This document shows positions 8,308-16,304 of a stretch of DNA of 64,000 bases, in pieces. Source of the DNA: Putridiphycobacter sp045107045. GTDB taxonomy: Bacteria > Bacteroidota > Bacteroidia > Flavobacteriales_D > Crocinitomicaceae. Position numbers and translations under genes: made by a program. The notes under the pieces were generated by a model. The model saw only the letters and a program-made list of their open reading frames with translations. It was not told the origin of the DNA and made no database searches. Numbering within the stretch: the stretch's first letter is position 1; each line of letters begins with the position of its first letter. The stretch lies in NCBI GenBank assembly GCA_045107045.1, contig JBGCFR010000009.1, positions 32,058-96,057 on the forward strand, written 5' to 3'.

Positions 8308-10161
8308 TTAACGACTATGAATTAGTTTTACCCTTTCACTTGATCCATTTTTGGTCAATTCGATAAAATAAACGCCTGAATTGAGTGCTGATAAATCCAT
8401 AACTAGGGTATTGTTGCTTTGCGATTTTAATTCAGTTTTAACAATCTGTCCGTAAGTATTGTAGATTTTTATTTCAAAATCGTTAATTGATTTTTTGGTA
8501 ATAAATACCTCTTGGTAAGCTGGATTTGGATAAACTACCATTTCATTTTCATCATAGTACAAAGCAATAATTTCCTCGAAATTGTACGTTCCATTAAAAT
8601 CAGTTTGTTTTAAACGATAGTAATTTACGCCTAAAATTGGGTTTGTATGTACACCACTATAATGCAAAGGAATTGAACTGTTCCCCGCTCCATTTATCTT
8701 TAATACATTTCGCCAATTTTGACCATCTATTGAATGTTGAACATTAAAATAATCATTATTTGCTTCAGAAGCAGTGGTCCAGTATAAATGTGACTGGCCA
8801 TTGATTATTTCACCTGAAAAATTAGTAATTTCTATTGGCAAAGGTCCTGTCACTAATTCTTGAATTCCATCTCCGTCTGATCCACCGCCAGATCCCGATG
8901 GGGAGTTACACGGGCTAGAATTATTTGAGCATCCTCCTGTGCCATTGTCTGTAGTGGTAGTTGTATTAGCTACTGGTTCGGCAATAGAATAAAATATAAC
9001 GCCTTGGCCACCACCGCCGCCACCGCCATGAGTGCCGCCATTGTTAACATCTCCACCATCACCACCATTTGACTCAACGGTAAGAAGACAAGAGGCACTC
9101 ACACTCCATGTATTAACTTGAAAAACTATTGATCCTGCTGCACCACCGCCACCGCCGCCATCATTTCCTGCAAAAGAAATGTCTTCACCATTGGCACTTA
9201 TTGTTAAGCCCCCACAAGTACCTGTTATTATTTCGTCAGCATTAATCAAAATTATCCCTCCACCGTTTCCACCATCTGTAGATAGATTATTATTTCCTTC
9301 GCCTGCGCCACCGCCACCGCCCATAAAAACGCGACCAACAGCAATCTGTCCTTGCAATGATATACCACCTAATCCACCAGCTCCAGGGTTACAGTTATTC
9401 CAGCCGGGTCCACCTTGGCCTCCTGAAGTGTAGTTTCCACCGCCACCGCCACCGCCGTTATGACTATTTCCACCACCTCCACCATTTAACATTCTACCCA
9501 TACCTGCGTCGTAACCGGCAGTGGTGTTTTTATAGATACTTTCTCCTTTATCCGCCATATTAGCTTGACTTACAACTCGGAAGTTAGAGTTTCCTTGACA
9601 ACCTGCTGAGCCGCCTGCGTTTGGTGCTGCGCCTCTAAATCCATCCAGGTCAGCATCCAAATTATGGGCAATTGTTAAAGCTCCTTCTACATGAAACGCC
9701 AATACACCTCCTATTTCCCCATCCCATGACCGGGCACTCATATTGGCCGTAGTTGTATAATTTGGGCTCCCATATTTTCTGAAACTGATCAATTGAACTT
9801 GATTATTGGCACCTGTATTGTAGGTAAAGTTTGGTGTGTTTACAAGTGTAATACTTGTTGGAACACCAGATGATTCAACAATACTTGCAATTTCTCTAAT
9901 TTCATAAATTCCTGCATTATTTATAGAACCTAATGCTCCAAAAGTTGCCGTATTTGTAACATCTCCAATTACATTGTCCTGCATTTGCATTAAAACAACA
10001 TTATCACCAACTTCAAAAGTATGGGCAGATTCATCTACAGTACCAATTGTCAAAGTTGCACTAGCTACAGCTGTGACCTCAGCATAGGCATTCACAACCT
10101 GAGAATAGGAAGCTGAAGTAATGAAAACTACCAAGAGAATAAACAGGGATTTGGTACTCAT
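8308..10161 (-). CDS. Glycine-rich secreted protein with T9SS sorting domain
   Basis: 617 residues. A signal peptide (about 1-20) leads to a beta-rich N-part (VGDNVVLMQMQ), then a very glycine-rich middle (about 175-425, with GGGGGGNYTSGGQGG and similar runs), then a domain with ITNFSGEIINGQSHLYWTTASEANND, and a T9SS type-A C-terminal domain (about 540-617: VVYPNPA, NTYGQIVK, LNSGVYFIELTKNG). It is thus probably exported through the outer membrane and surface-attached or released. The glycine-rich part may form a flexible or sheet-stacked structural region. A strong Bacteroidota promoter precedes it. Convergent with the gene ending at 8282, with 25 bases between. Confidence 0.88.
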   Translation of the reverse strand: MSTKSLFILLVVFITSASYSQVVNAYAEVTAVASATLTIGTVDESAHTFEVGDNVVLMQMQDNVIGDVTNTATFGALGSINNAGIYEIREIASIVESSGVPTSITLVNTPNFTYNTGANNQVQLISFRKYGSPNYTTTANMSARSWDGEIGGVLAFHVEGALTIAHNLDADLDGFRGAAPNAGGSAGCQGNSNFRVVSQANMADKGESIYKNTTAGYDAGMGRMLNGGGGGNSHNGGGGGGGNYTSGGQGGPGWNNCNPGAGGLGGISLQGQIAVGRVFMGGGGGAGEGNNNLSTDGGNGGGIILINADEIITGTCGGLTISANGEDISFAGNDGGGGGGAAGSIVFQVNTWSVSASCLLTVESNGGDGGDVNNGGTHGGGGGGGQGVIFYSIAEPVANTTTTTDNGTGGCSNNSSPCNSPSGSGGGSDGDGIQELVTGPLPIEITNFSGEIINGQSHLYWTTASEANNDYFNVQHSIDGQNWRNVLKINGAGNSSIPLHYSGVHTNPILGVNYYRLKQTDFNGTYNFEEIIALYYDENEMVVYPNPAYQEVFITKKSINDFEIKIYNTYGQIVKTELKSQSNNTLVMDLSALNSGVYFIELTKNGSSERVKLIHSR

Positions 10162-10177
10162 AACAAGGTTATATAAG

Positions 10178-10208
10178 CAAAAATAGCTATTTAATCAATA
10201 AAGTGCAA
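10178..10208 (-). promoter_or_regulatory. Promoter of the glycine-rich T9SS gene
   Basis: On the minus strand TTG (10206-10208) is followed after 20 bases by TATTTTTG (10178-10185), an exact TAnnTTTG at ideal spacing. It would start transcription about 12 bases before the ATG. Confidence 0.65.
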
Positions 10209-10362
10209 TTTTTATATCTTATTGTTTCCAAATGCCAATTGTTAGTATCCAAATGTAATATTTTAACAATCAATAGATTAACCTGAACCCATCTAATAAC
10301 TTATATGTGTAGCTGCAATAAAAGTTTAATTATGTACTTTTTTTTGAAATTATTGCTGCAAT

Positions 10363-11559
10363 TTAATCCTCGATTTCAGTTATAAAATATCTCATTCCAT
10401 CAAGAAAAATTTGCGAATATGAATTCTCCTTCTTTTTAAGGTATTGGCTACTAGATGTGCCATTCATGTATTTAAATTCAATGAAAACTCCAGTGTTGTC
10501 TTCTTTAATTTTCCAATTACCTGAATCATCATTTGTGGATGCTGAGGAATAATCATTATAGGTGTCTGAACTAGCATATGAAGAAGAATTATAAAATGAA
10601 AACTGACTATTAGCGTATAATGTATAAGTTATTTTTTCTGTTGAATTGTCACCAGTATTATAATAAACTAGCTTTTTACTACTAAGCTTTTTTCGCCATT
10701 GTTTAACCAACTCACTTTCTACTGGCTTTGTAAATTTTACTGAATTTGCTATCTTTTTGACTGCTTCCATGTAGGATGAATTAAAACGACTCTGTTTAGT
10801 ATAAACCATAATCGTCACTCCACCACCGTGTGGTGAAAACAATGAAATAATTGCAGCTTTTGAATTAACACCATCAATCCAGCCGGAAAAGGCCCCTAAA
10901 ATACCATTGCTTCCGAAGTCGATTATTTGTTCTGATGCTAAAAGCACCATATCGTCTTCTTGAATTCCTTCAGTTTGAGCAACTAATTTAACTTGGTTAC
11001 GATCAGTGTAGTCATGTGGTAAAATAATCATTGAACTGGTCAGATCTTCAGATTGGAAATAATGAATATAATTTTCAAGCAGTTGATAATTCCAACTCCT
11101 GAGGCCCTTAAATTGATAACCTGCAGCTGGAAAAGACTGCACATTTGAACTAAGACTTATATTTAATTTTTCATTACTACTAGGTGTTTTTATGGTTTGC
11201 TTATAAGTAGACACATCTGGTGACTGATTCTGGGTATTTGACTGATATATCAGTCTCAATTTGATACCTTCAGTTTTAATACTATACTTATTATTATCAA
11301 GAAGGATATCAAAAACGACTTCTTGACTATTATAAACATATGTACCTCTAAGCTGACTCTCATCTACCAAAACTGCTTTTACTGGATAGTTTTGGTCTAA
11401 AACAGTATAATTACCAGTATAGTCTTTGTTTATTGATATGGTTAACCCTATCAAAGCATTAGTATATGTGCCTACAAACAAAGTATTTTGACTAAAAATA
11501 AAATGTGATAGTATGCAAGAAAACAGTAATATGATAGGCTTAATTGACAACATTTTCAT
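10363..11559 (-). CDS. Secreted protein of unknown function
   Basis: 398 residues starting with a signal peptide (about 1-23, ending FIFSQ). The N-part (FVGTYTNALIGLTISI, then VKAVLVDESQLRGTYVYN) looks like a small beta-barrel domain describing a turnover or effect of a ligand. The middle has LVAQTEGIQEDDMVLLASEQ and GGGVTIMVYT; the C-part (about 295-398) is rich in S, Y and N and lipocalin-like in feel (GNWKIKEDNTGVFIEFKYMNG). No enzyme motif seen. It lies 181 bases after the two-gene unit ending at 11741, on the same strand, and may or may not be co-transcribed. Confidence 0.7.
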   Translation of the reverse strand: MKMLSIKPIILLFSCILSHFIFSQNTLFVGTYTNALIGLTISINKDYTGNYTVLDQNYPVKAVLVDESQLRGTYVYNSQEVVFDILLDNNKYSIKTEGIKLRLIYQSNTQNQSPDVSTYKQTIKTPSSNEKLNISLSSNVQSFPAAGYQFKGLRSWNYQLLENYIHYFQSEDLTSSMIILPHDYTDRNQVKLVAQTEGIQEDDMVLLASEQIIDFGSNGILGAFSGWIDGVNSKAAIISLFSPHGGGVTIMVYTKQSRFNSSYMEAVKKIANSVKFTKPVESELVKQWRKKLSSKKLVYYNTGDNSTEKITYTLYANSQFSFYNSSSYASSDTYNDYSSASTNDDSGNWKIKEDNTGVFIEFKYMNGTSSSQYLKKKENSYSQIFLDGMRYFITEIED

Positions 11560-11740
11560 AAAATTAAGGCATTAATAATTGTTCCGATTTTTCTCTTGTT
11601 GGGGTATTGAATTAATCGGGTACTTAAAAGTACTAAATTAATTTTCTTTAAGCTATACGCATTATTATAAAACCCATCTCTCATAATTTGAAAATTCCCT
11701 CTATTTTTAGAATAAAAAAAAGAAAGGTTTGTAATCAAAA

Positions 11741-12988
11741 CTAATTCCACGGAGCGGCATTACTCCCAATCGTTTCAATCACTCCAAACTTTGAGGTATA
11801 ACTTCCTTCCCCAAATTTATGGTCGTAATGAGATTTAATACGTACTGCTGGTTCCATTATTTTCGGGTTTATTTCTCTATTTTCTTTGGAAATTTGTTCT
11901 CTTTCAGTGATTAGTTCGTTTGGCATATGTTGCAATGGAATGCAGACTGGATACACTTTATCCTTTATAAAATCTACAAATTCTTTCGAATAATAAATAC
12001 TGTTGGTTTTAACCTCCCATAGAAATGTTTCATGTGTAAATATCTCTTGAAAAGTTATTCCAAAATACTTTCTCAGTAATTGTTCTCTTTGTGTAATAAT
12101 CCCTGGTAAGGTATCTTTTGCTTTTTGAATGGCTTTTGTTTTTTGAGATTCAGAAAGTACATTCCACGGATCTATAGATCGTGCATGACTGCAGTAAGCC
12201 AGACTCCATTCATGTAGGTCCTCTAAAATTTTATTCCAACGGTCGGTGATATTTTCCCACTTAATAATTTTATGTTCAAATTCATAGTTTATGTCATTTC
12301 TAGCCCATTTAAATTCTATCCAATTGGGCACACCAAATTTCTGTTTATTACTTAAGTCATCAAAAACGCTTATACATCTTCTAGATCTAGAGATATGGTG
12401 TGGTGTTAACATTCTAACCTCATCCCATTCTAGCAAATAAACTAGCCCCTTTCGGGTTGAAACATTTCCTTCAATTGCTTTATCTAGCCCTTGTTCAATT
12501 TGAAGTCTTAAAAAATCAGGAAATGTGATATCATACTTTTCTCCTAATGCGATCAATTCTTCAATCGGTTTTATGAGATCTTCGGAATTATCCAATGTTT
12601 CAACGTCCAAAATATTTTCTACTCCAGCTTCTTTAATTGATTCTTCTTTATTTTTCCTAATTACATCAATTGCATACTTAAGTGAATCTATCGACTGTTT
12701 CAATAAAGCAGCATCATCATAATTTGATGGATTATCAGCATTTTCAGAGGCGTGAGAAGTGAGTGCTTTACTATACAAAACTCCCAGCTTACCAAACAAG
12801 TCCTCTTGCAAGCAAACACCCATAAAAGTTGTAATATCAGAATATTCTTGTCCCAATTCTTGCAACCTCATAAAATACTGTTTCATCCCATCTACATAGT
12901 CATTACTGATTGCTTTAGAATCAACATCTTTAATCATATCTTCATAAGGGCTGATCAGGGGAGTTAACATAAATTCATCTATAGGCAT
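11741..12988 (-). CDS. Unrecognised cytoplasmic helical protein (second gene of a pair)
   Basis: 415 residues without signal peptide or membrane helix. The N-terminal half is mostly predicted helix (YVDGMKQYFMRLQELGQEY); the middle has a basic tract ISRSRRCISVFDD, followed by tryptophan-rich helices (WIEFKWARNDINYEFEHKIIKW); the C-part has KYFGITFQEIFTHETFLWEVK. I do not recognise the family. It starts three bases after the stop of the gene at 12992 and is surely in its operon. The tight pairing suggests two subunits of one complex. Confidence 0.7.
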   Translation of the reverse strand: MPIDEFMLTPLISPYEDMIKDVDSKAISNDYVDGMKQYFMRLQELGQEYSDITTFMGVCLQEDLFGKLGVLYSKALTSHASENADNPSNYDDAALLKQSIDSLKYAIDVIRKNKEESIKEAGVENILDVETLDNSEDLIKPIEELIALGEKYDITFPDFLRLQIEQGLDKAIEGNVSTRKGLVYLLEWDEVRMLTPHHISRSRRCISVFDDLSNKQKFGVPNWIEFKWARNDINYEFEHKIIKWENITDRWNKILEDLHEWSLAYCSHARSIDPWNVLSESQKTKAIQKAKDTLPGIITQREQLLRKYFGITFQEIFTHETFLWEVKTNSIYYSKEFVDFIKDKVYPVCIPLQHMPNELITEREQISKENREINPKIMEPAVRIKSHYDHKFGEGSYTSKFGVIETIGSNAAPWN

Positions 12989-12991
12989 CTT

Positions 12992-13651
12992 CTATCTATT
13001 AACAAGTGTTTTGTATTTAACTATTTGCTCTGAAAAATGTTCATCAGAATATGGCATTAGCCTTCTATGTCGGTACTGTAAATTCATTTCTGGTTTCATT
13101 ACAAAGTTTGAGTCAAATTTCTGTACCTCCAGCTCCGAATTTTGATTGCCCTTAATTATTCCTGTTTTTATTTCGTCTGCCATAGATAGAAATTCTGATT
13201 TATAAACACTAGGAACAATAGCATTTTCATATATCTCGATTCTATCCAATAAAGTCCAATCTCCTTGAAATGTCCTCTGGGCTTCATCAATTGTTATTTC
13301 TAAACTGTTTTTATTCATTTCTTCTGTTACCAAAGTAATTAACTCTGTGGTGTCAGAAACTTCATCAAGTTTATTTAAAATACGGTTTGCTGCCATCATT
13401 CGAACAACTTCTTTATGCTTCTTATAAAATGCTTGTTCTATAAGGTATTCATCCTTTATTAAGGCTATAGCGCAAAGTTCGTTTAGGTTGCCAATCCTTT
13501 CTTTAAATTCAATAAGTTTATTACACGATTGTATTGCGTCCGATAGATTGGACTCTGCTTCATAAGAAAACTTATAGTTTGGGTTATTAGCAAATCGTTC
13601 TGCTCTAACCCGATAATAATCTTTGTATGCCTTGAGATAGTTTATTTCCAT
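12992..13651 (-). CDS. Unrecognised cytoplasmic protein (first gene of a pair)
   Basis: 219 residues, almost all predicted helix, no signal peptide or membrane segment. Features visible: NYLKAYKDYYRVRAERF at the N-terminus, a leucine-rich helix with NLNELCAIALIKDEYLIEQAF, and a C-terminal tail with LQYRHRRLMPYSDEHF. No known motif. First gene of the pair with 11741, three bases apart. A -7-like TACATTTG lies 22 bases upstream. It stands between two secreted-protein genes, but nothing in the sequence shows that they work together. Confidence 0.7.
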   Translation of the reverse strand: MEINYLKAYKDYYRVRAERFANNPNYKFSYEAESNLSDAIQSCNKLIEFKERIGNLNELCAIALIKDEYLIEQAFYKKHKEVVRMMAANRILNKLDEVSDTTELITLVTEEMNKNSLEITIDEAQRTFQGDWTLLDRIEIYENAIVPSVYKSEFLSMADEIKTGIIKGNQNSELEVQKFDSNFVMKPEMNLQYRHRRLMPYSDEHFSEQIVKYKTLVNR

Positions 13652-13673
13652 AACTGAATAATTTGCTTGAATA

Positions 13674-13681
13674 CAAATGTA
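13674..13681 (-). promoter_or_regulatory. -7-like box before the two-gene unit
   Basis: TACATTTG on the minus strand matches TAnnTTTG. The nearest upstream TTG (13707-13709) is 25 bases away, slightly beyond the usual range, so only the -7 part is convincing. Confidence 0.35.
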
Positions 13682-13803
13682 AGGTGTTAAATTGCTCTCC
13701 TAGTGTCAACCACTCGCCTAAACTCTCCAACTACTCATTCTTGCAATCATATTGATAAACCGATTCATATGTTTATTCTATTAACCAATTAAAATATAAA
13801 ATT

Positions 13804-14928
13804 ATGAAATCATTATGTTTACTCGCAATCGGCGCAATGATCTTAGGTTTTTCTATACCAGTTCATGGCCAAACAATGAAAGAAAAGCTAGAAGCTCAGA
13901 AAGCAAAACTATTAAGTCAATCCAAAAAAGGGAGAGTTTGTGCACCAGACTTGACAGATCAACAAGTTCTAGATTTTCTAGGTGGTCCTGTACCAGATGA
14001 CGGAATTATCAGCACATTTCATCAAGCTAATATTGGTAAAGTTGTTTTCACAAAAAAGAAAATTGCTCCCAAAGATATTACAGCCGCTGATGTTGTCACT
14101 GAATTTTCAATCAACGATCCGATCTATTTTACTTTTTTTATGGATAAATCTTTTCGTAATCAAGTACTATTTCCTTTAAATACAGATGGAAGCGGTTTTA
14201 ATACTGGATGGTGTTGGGATTATTCATTCAAAAAATTCTACCCTGAATCAAACGGTTCTGGAGTACCGAAATTAAATCTTCAAGGTTATAATATGGTTTA
14301 CGTTGAAATGGATGGCAAGCAAATTACAGAAGTACCTTTTTATCTTGCTGTCAACAGTAGTTCTACTGAAACTGCATTTACAGGATCAATAGCGACTGAT
14401 CCTAGTATTATAGTACCACGTCCTGAATGGATGGATTTTATGCGTGATTTAGCAGAGGGAAACCATAGTTTTAAAGTTGAAATTGCTGGTTTTAGTTTAA
14501 AAGCAGGAATGACCAAGAAGGTTGCTGCGACAGGAGATTTTACACTTAAAAAGAAGGCTGGTGAAAAATACTCTCCAGTAATGGGAAAATCCTGGTCAGA
14601 TTATACGGCTAAAATGAAGGATGCTAAACTAACCGCAAAGGCATTGGCATCTGTTAAAGACTATGGACACTCAAATAAATATGCTGAAAAATTCATTAAA
14701 GTAAAAATAGAAAGTCGTGATTGGGTTATTACCAGAACCAAGACACTTTCACCTGTTATTACAGGTCGTTATATTGTAGCGCTTTGTTATACTACTTGGC
14801 CAGATGGTATGTGTAAGGTACAACGTTACTTATTTCGTCAAAATTATAATGGATCCGGATATTCATCTACACTGTTATGTAGAGGGGTATATAATAACGA
14901 CTTTCCACAGGCTATAGATTGCGACTAG
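13804..14928 (+). CDS. Secreted Cys-containing protein of unknown function
   Basis: 374 residues with a signal peptide (about 1-22, ending VHGQ). A lysine-rich start of the mature protein (MKEKLEAQKAKLLSQSKKGR) is followed by a long mixed region and a C-terminal part (about 295-374) with DWVITRTKTLSPVITGRYI and four cysteines (ALCYT, GMCKV, LLCRG, IDCD) that could form two disulphides in the periplasm. I do not know the function. It stands alone: divergent from the pair at 11741-13651 and closed by a terminator. Confidence 0.8.
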   Translation: MKSLCLLAIGAMILGFSIPVHGQTMKEKLEAQKAKLLSQSKKGRVCAPDLTDQQVLDFLGGPVPDDGIISTFHQANIGKVVFTKKKIAPKDITAADVVTEFSINDPIYFTFFMDKSFRNQVLFPLNTDGSGFNTGWCWDYSFKKFYPESNGSGVPKLNLQGYNMVYVEMDGKQITEVPFYLAVNSSSTETAFTGSIATDPSIIVPRPEWMDFMRDLAEGNHSFKVEIAGFSLKAGMTKKVAATGDFTLKKKAGEKYSPVMGKSWSDYTAKMKDAKLTAKALASVKDYGHSNKYAEKFIKVKIESRDWVITRTKTLSPVITGRYIVALCYTTWPDGMCKVQRYLFRQNYNGSGYSSTLLCRGVYNNDFPQAIDCD

Positions 14929-14935
14929 ATATAGT

Positions 14936-14985
14936 AAAGGAAGTAGTCTAGCTAGGTTTACTATTCTACTTCCTTATTTTTTATT
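14936..14985 (+). terminator. Terminator after the secreted protein at 13804
   Basis: AAGGAAGTAG (14937-14946) pairs with CTACTTCCTT (14966-14975) over a 19-base loop, and a T-rich run follows. It starts eight bases after the stop codon. Confidence 0.6.
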
Positions 14986-15004
14986 TTATTTAAATGAAGA
15001 ATTA

Positions 15005-15346
15005 CTATTGCTGTAAACAGTCTAATAAAAGCGGTTTTTTAGCTCGCGAAACGGGAATAATATTTCCATTTTCTAGGACTAAATGCCCACCATCTCCTCT
15101 AACATATTTCTGAACATATAATAGATTGATAATGTGAGAATGGTGTACTCTAAAAAAATGTTGCTCCGGTAATAAGTGCTCGAACTCTTTTAAAGTCTTA
15201 GAAATAACGATTTTATCATTTTGTTTAAAGAAAACAGTTGTATAGTTGCTGTCAGATTCGCAACGAACTACCATTTCTTTATCAATAAATTCAAGCCCAT
15301 TTAAAGTTGGTAGAAAAAGTCGGTGTGATAATTTGTTTTCTTGCAT
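15005..15346 (-). CDS. Solo LytTR DNA-binding protein
   Basis: 113 residues consisting only of a LytTR domain (about 12-110): LPTLNGLEFID, then NYTTVFFKQNDKIVISKTLKEFE, then FFRVHHSHIINL and GDGGHLVLENGNIIPVSR. There is no receiver. It is clearly related to the C-terminal half of the neighbouring regulator at 15549 (shared LPT.[LN/FD]G.EF, HSHIINL and RGDGG). It is therefore probably a partial duplication, separated by 202 bases, that could compete for the same sites. The ATG at 15346 gives a short natural lead-in to the domain. Confidence 0.85.
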   Translation of the reverse strand: MQENKLSHRLFLPTLNGLEFIDKEMVVRCESDSNYTTVFFKQNDKIVISKTLKEFEHLLPEQHFFRVHHSHIINLLYVQKYVRGDGGHLVLENGNIIPVSRAKKPLLLDCLQQ

Positions 15347-15548
15347 AGGTTTTAGAAAAATGGTTGAGCCTAATTTACGTCCAACAAGAAATTAACGGTC
15401 ATACAATTACATATCCAACGCTCAGCATTGATAATTTACACTAATTAACTGATACATTACAAATAGAAAAATGCATCAAATAAGCAGTCCTAAACCATTA
15501 CTAATAGAAAACATATGAATTTTGCACCTTGATTTAATTTATGAGGAG

Positions 15549-16304
15549 TTAAATTTTATCAATTAGATCTTGTTTTCTGCCTCTTGAAACTGGTAATCGT
15601 ATGTCGTTTTCCAGTATCACATATCCACCATCACCTCGGAAGTATTTTTTCAATTTGCTTAAATTAATTATATGTGACTGATGAATTCTTAAAAAAGCAG
15701 TGGTTGGCAATGTTTGTTCTAATTCTTTCATACTACGTGACACCAAAATAGGTTTTTCATCTGAAAAATGTACCTTACTATAGTTCCCGTCAGCAATGAT
15801 ATGTGAAATCTCCTGTGTTTCTACAAATTCAAACCCATCAAATGTCGGCAAAGCTATTTTTTTTGGGACATTTATTTTCATTTGAAGTGATTCAAACAAA
15901 ATCTTTAATTGCTGCTGTTTTATAAGCTCAGCTTGATCAGTTGGTTTTATTTTACTTATTGCCGAAATGAGATCTTCTTCTCTAATTGGTTTGAGTAAAT
16001 AATCCAAAGCACAAATACGAAATGCTTGAATAGCAAATTGATCGAAAGCTGTAGTGAAAATAATTTCAAATGTAATGTTATCTATCCTTTTCAATAGATC
16101 AAAACCATTAAGGTTTGGCATGCTCACATCAATAAAAACAACTTGTGGTTGCTCTTTATTTAGATGCTCTAATGCAATCAATGGGTCGTTAAATATATGA
16201 GTGATTTCAATAACATCAAAAGCACATTGCTCTAATTGCCATTTTAATGAATCACTGCAATGTTTTTCATCATCAATTATATATGCTTGTATTTTTTGGC
16301 TCAT
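15549..16304 (-). CDS. LytTR-family response regulator
   Basis: 250 residues from the ATG at 16304, which overlaps the kinase stop as ATGA; a longer frame reaches 16337 but adds a non-family N-terminus. The receiver (about 5-120) has D11-D12, phospho-acceptor Asp59 in VFIDVSMPNLNG, Thr in TTAF and Lys in LLKPI. The LytTR domain (about 150-250) binds DNA as a beta fold. Partner of the LytS-type kinase encoded upstream. Typical targets are direct-repeat promoters of envelope genes; none could be assigned here. Confidence 0.94.
   Translation of the reverse strand: MSQKIQAYIIDDEKHCSDSLKWQLEQCAFDVIEITHIFNDPLIALEHLNKEQPQVVFIDVSMPNLNGFDLLKRIDNITFEIIFTTAFDQFAIQAFRICALDYLLKPIREEDLISAISKIKPTDQAELIKQQQLKILFESLQMKINVPKKIALPTFDGFEFVETQEISHIIADGNYSKVHFSDEKPILVSRSMKELEQTLPTTAFLRIHQSHIINLSKLKKYFRGDGGYVILENDIRLPVSRGRKQDLIDKI

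Noticed and set aside
9000..9640. CCACCG/GGTGGC-rich stretch as a possible repeat array or plus-strand proline-rich protein
   Set aside because: It is the coding sequence for glycine runs in the minus-strand T9SS protein, which has an intact signal peptide, sorting domain and promoter.
11556..11750. Small minus-strand frame (64 codons) between the two-gene unit and the secreted protein at 10363
   Set aside because: No signal peptide, motif or start context; it overlaps both neighbours' ends and looks like AT-rich spacer.
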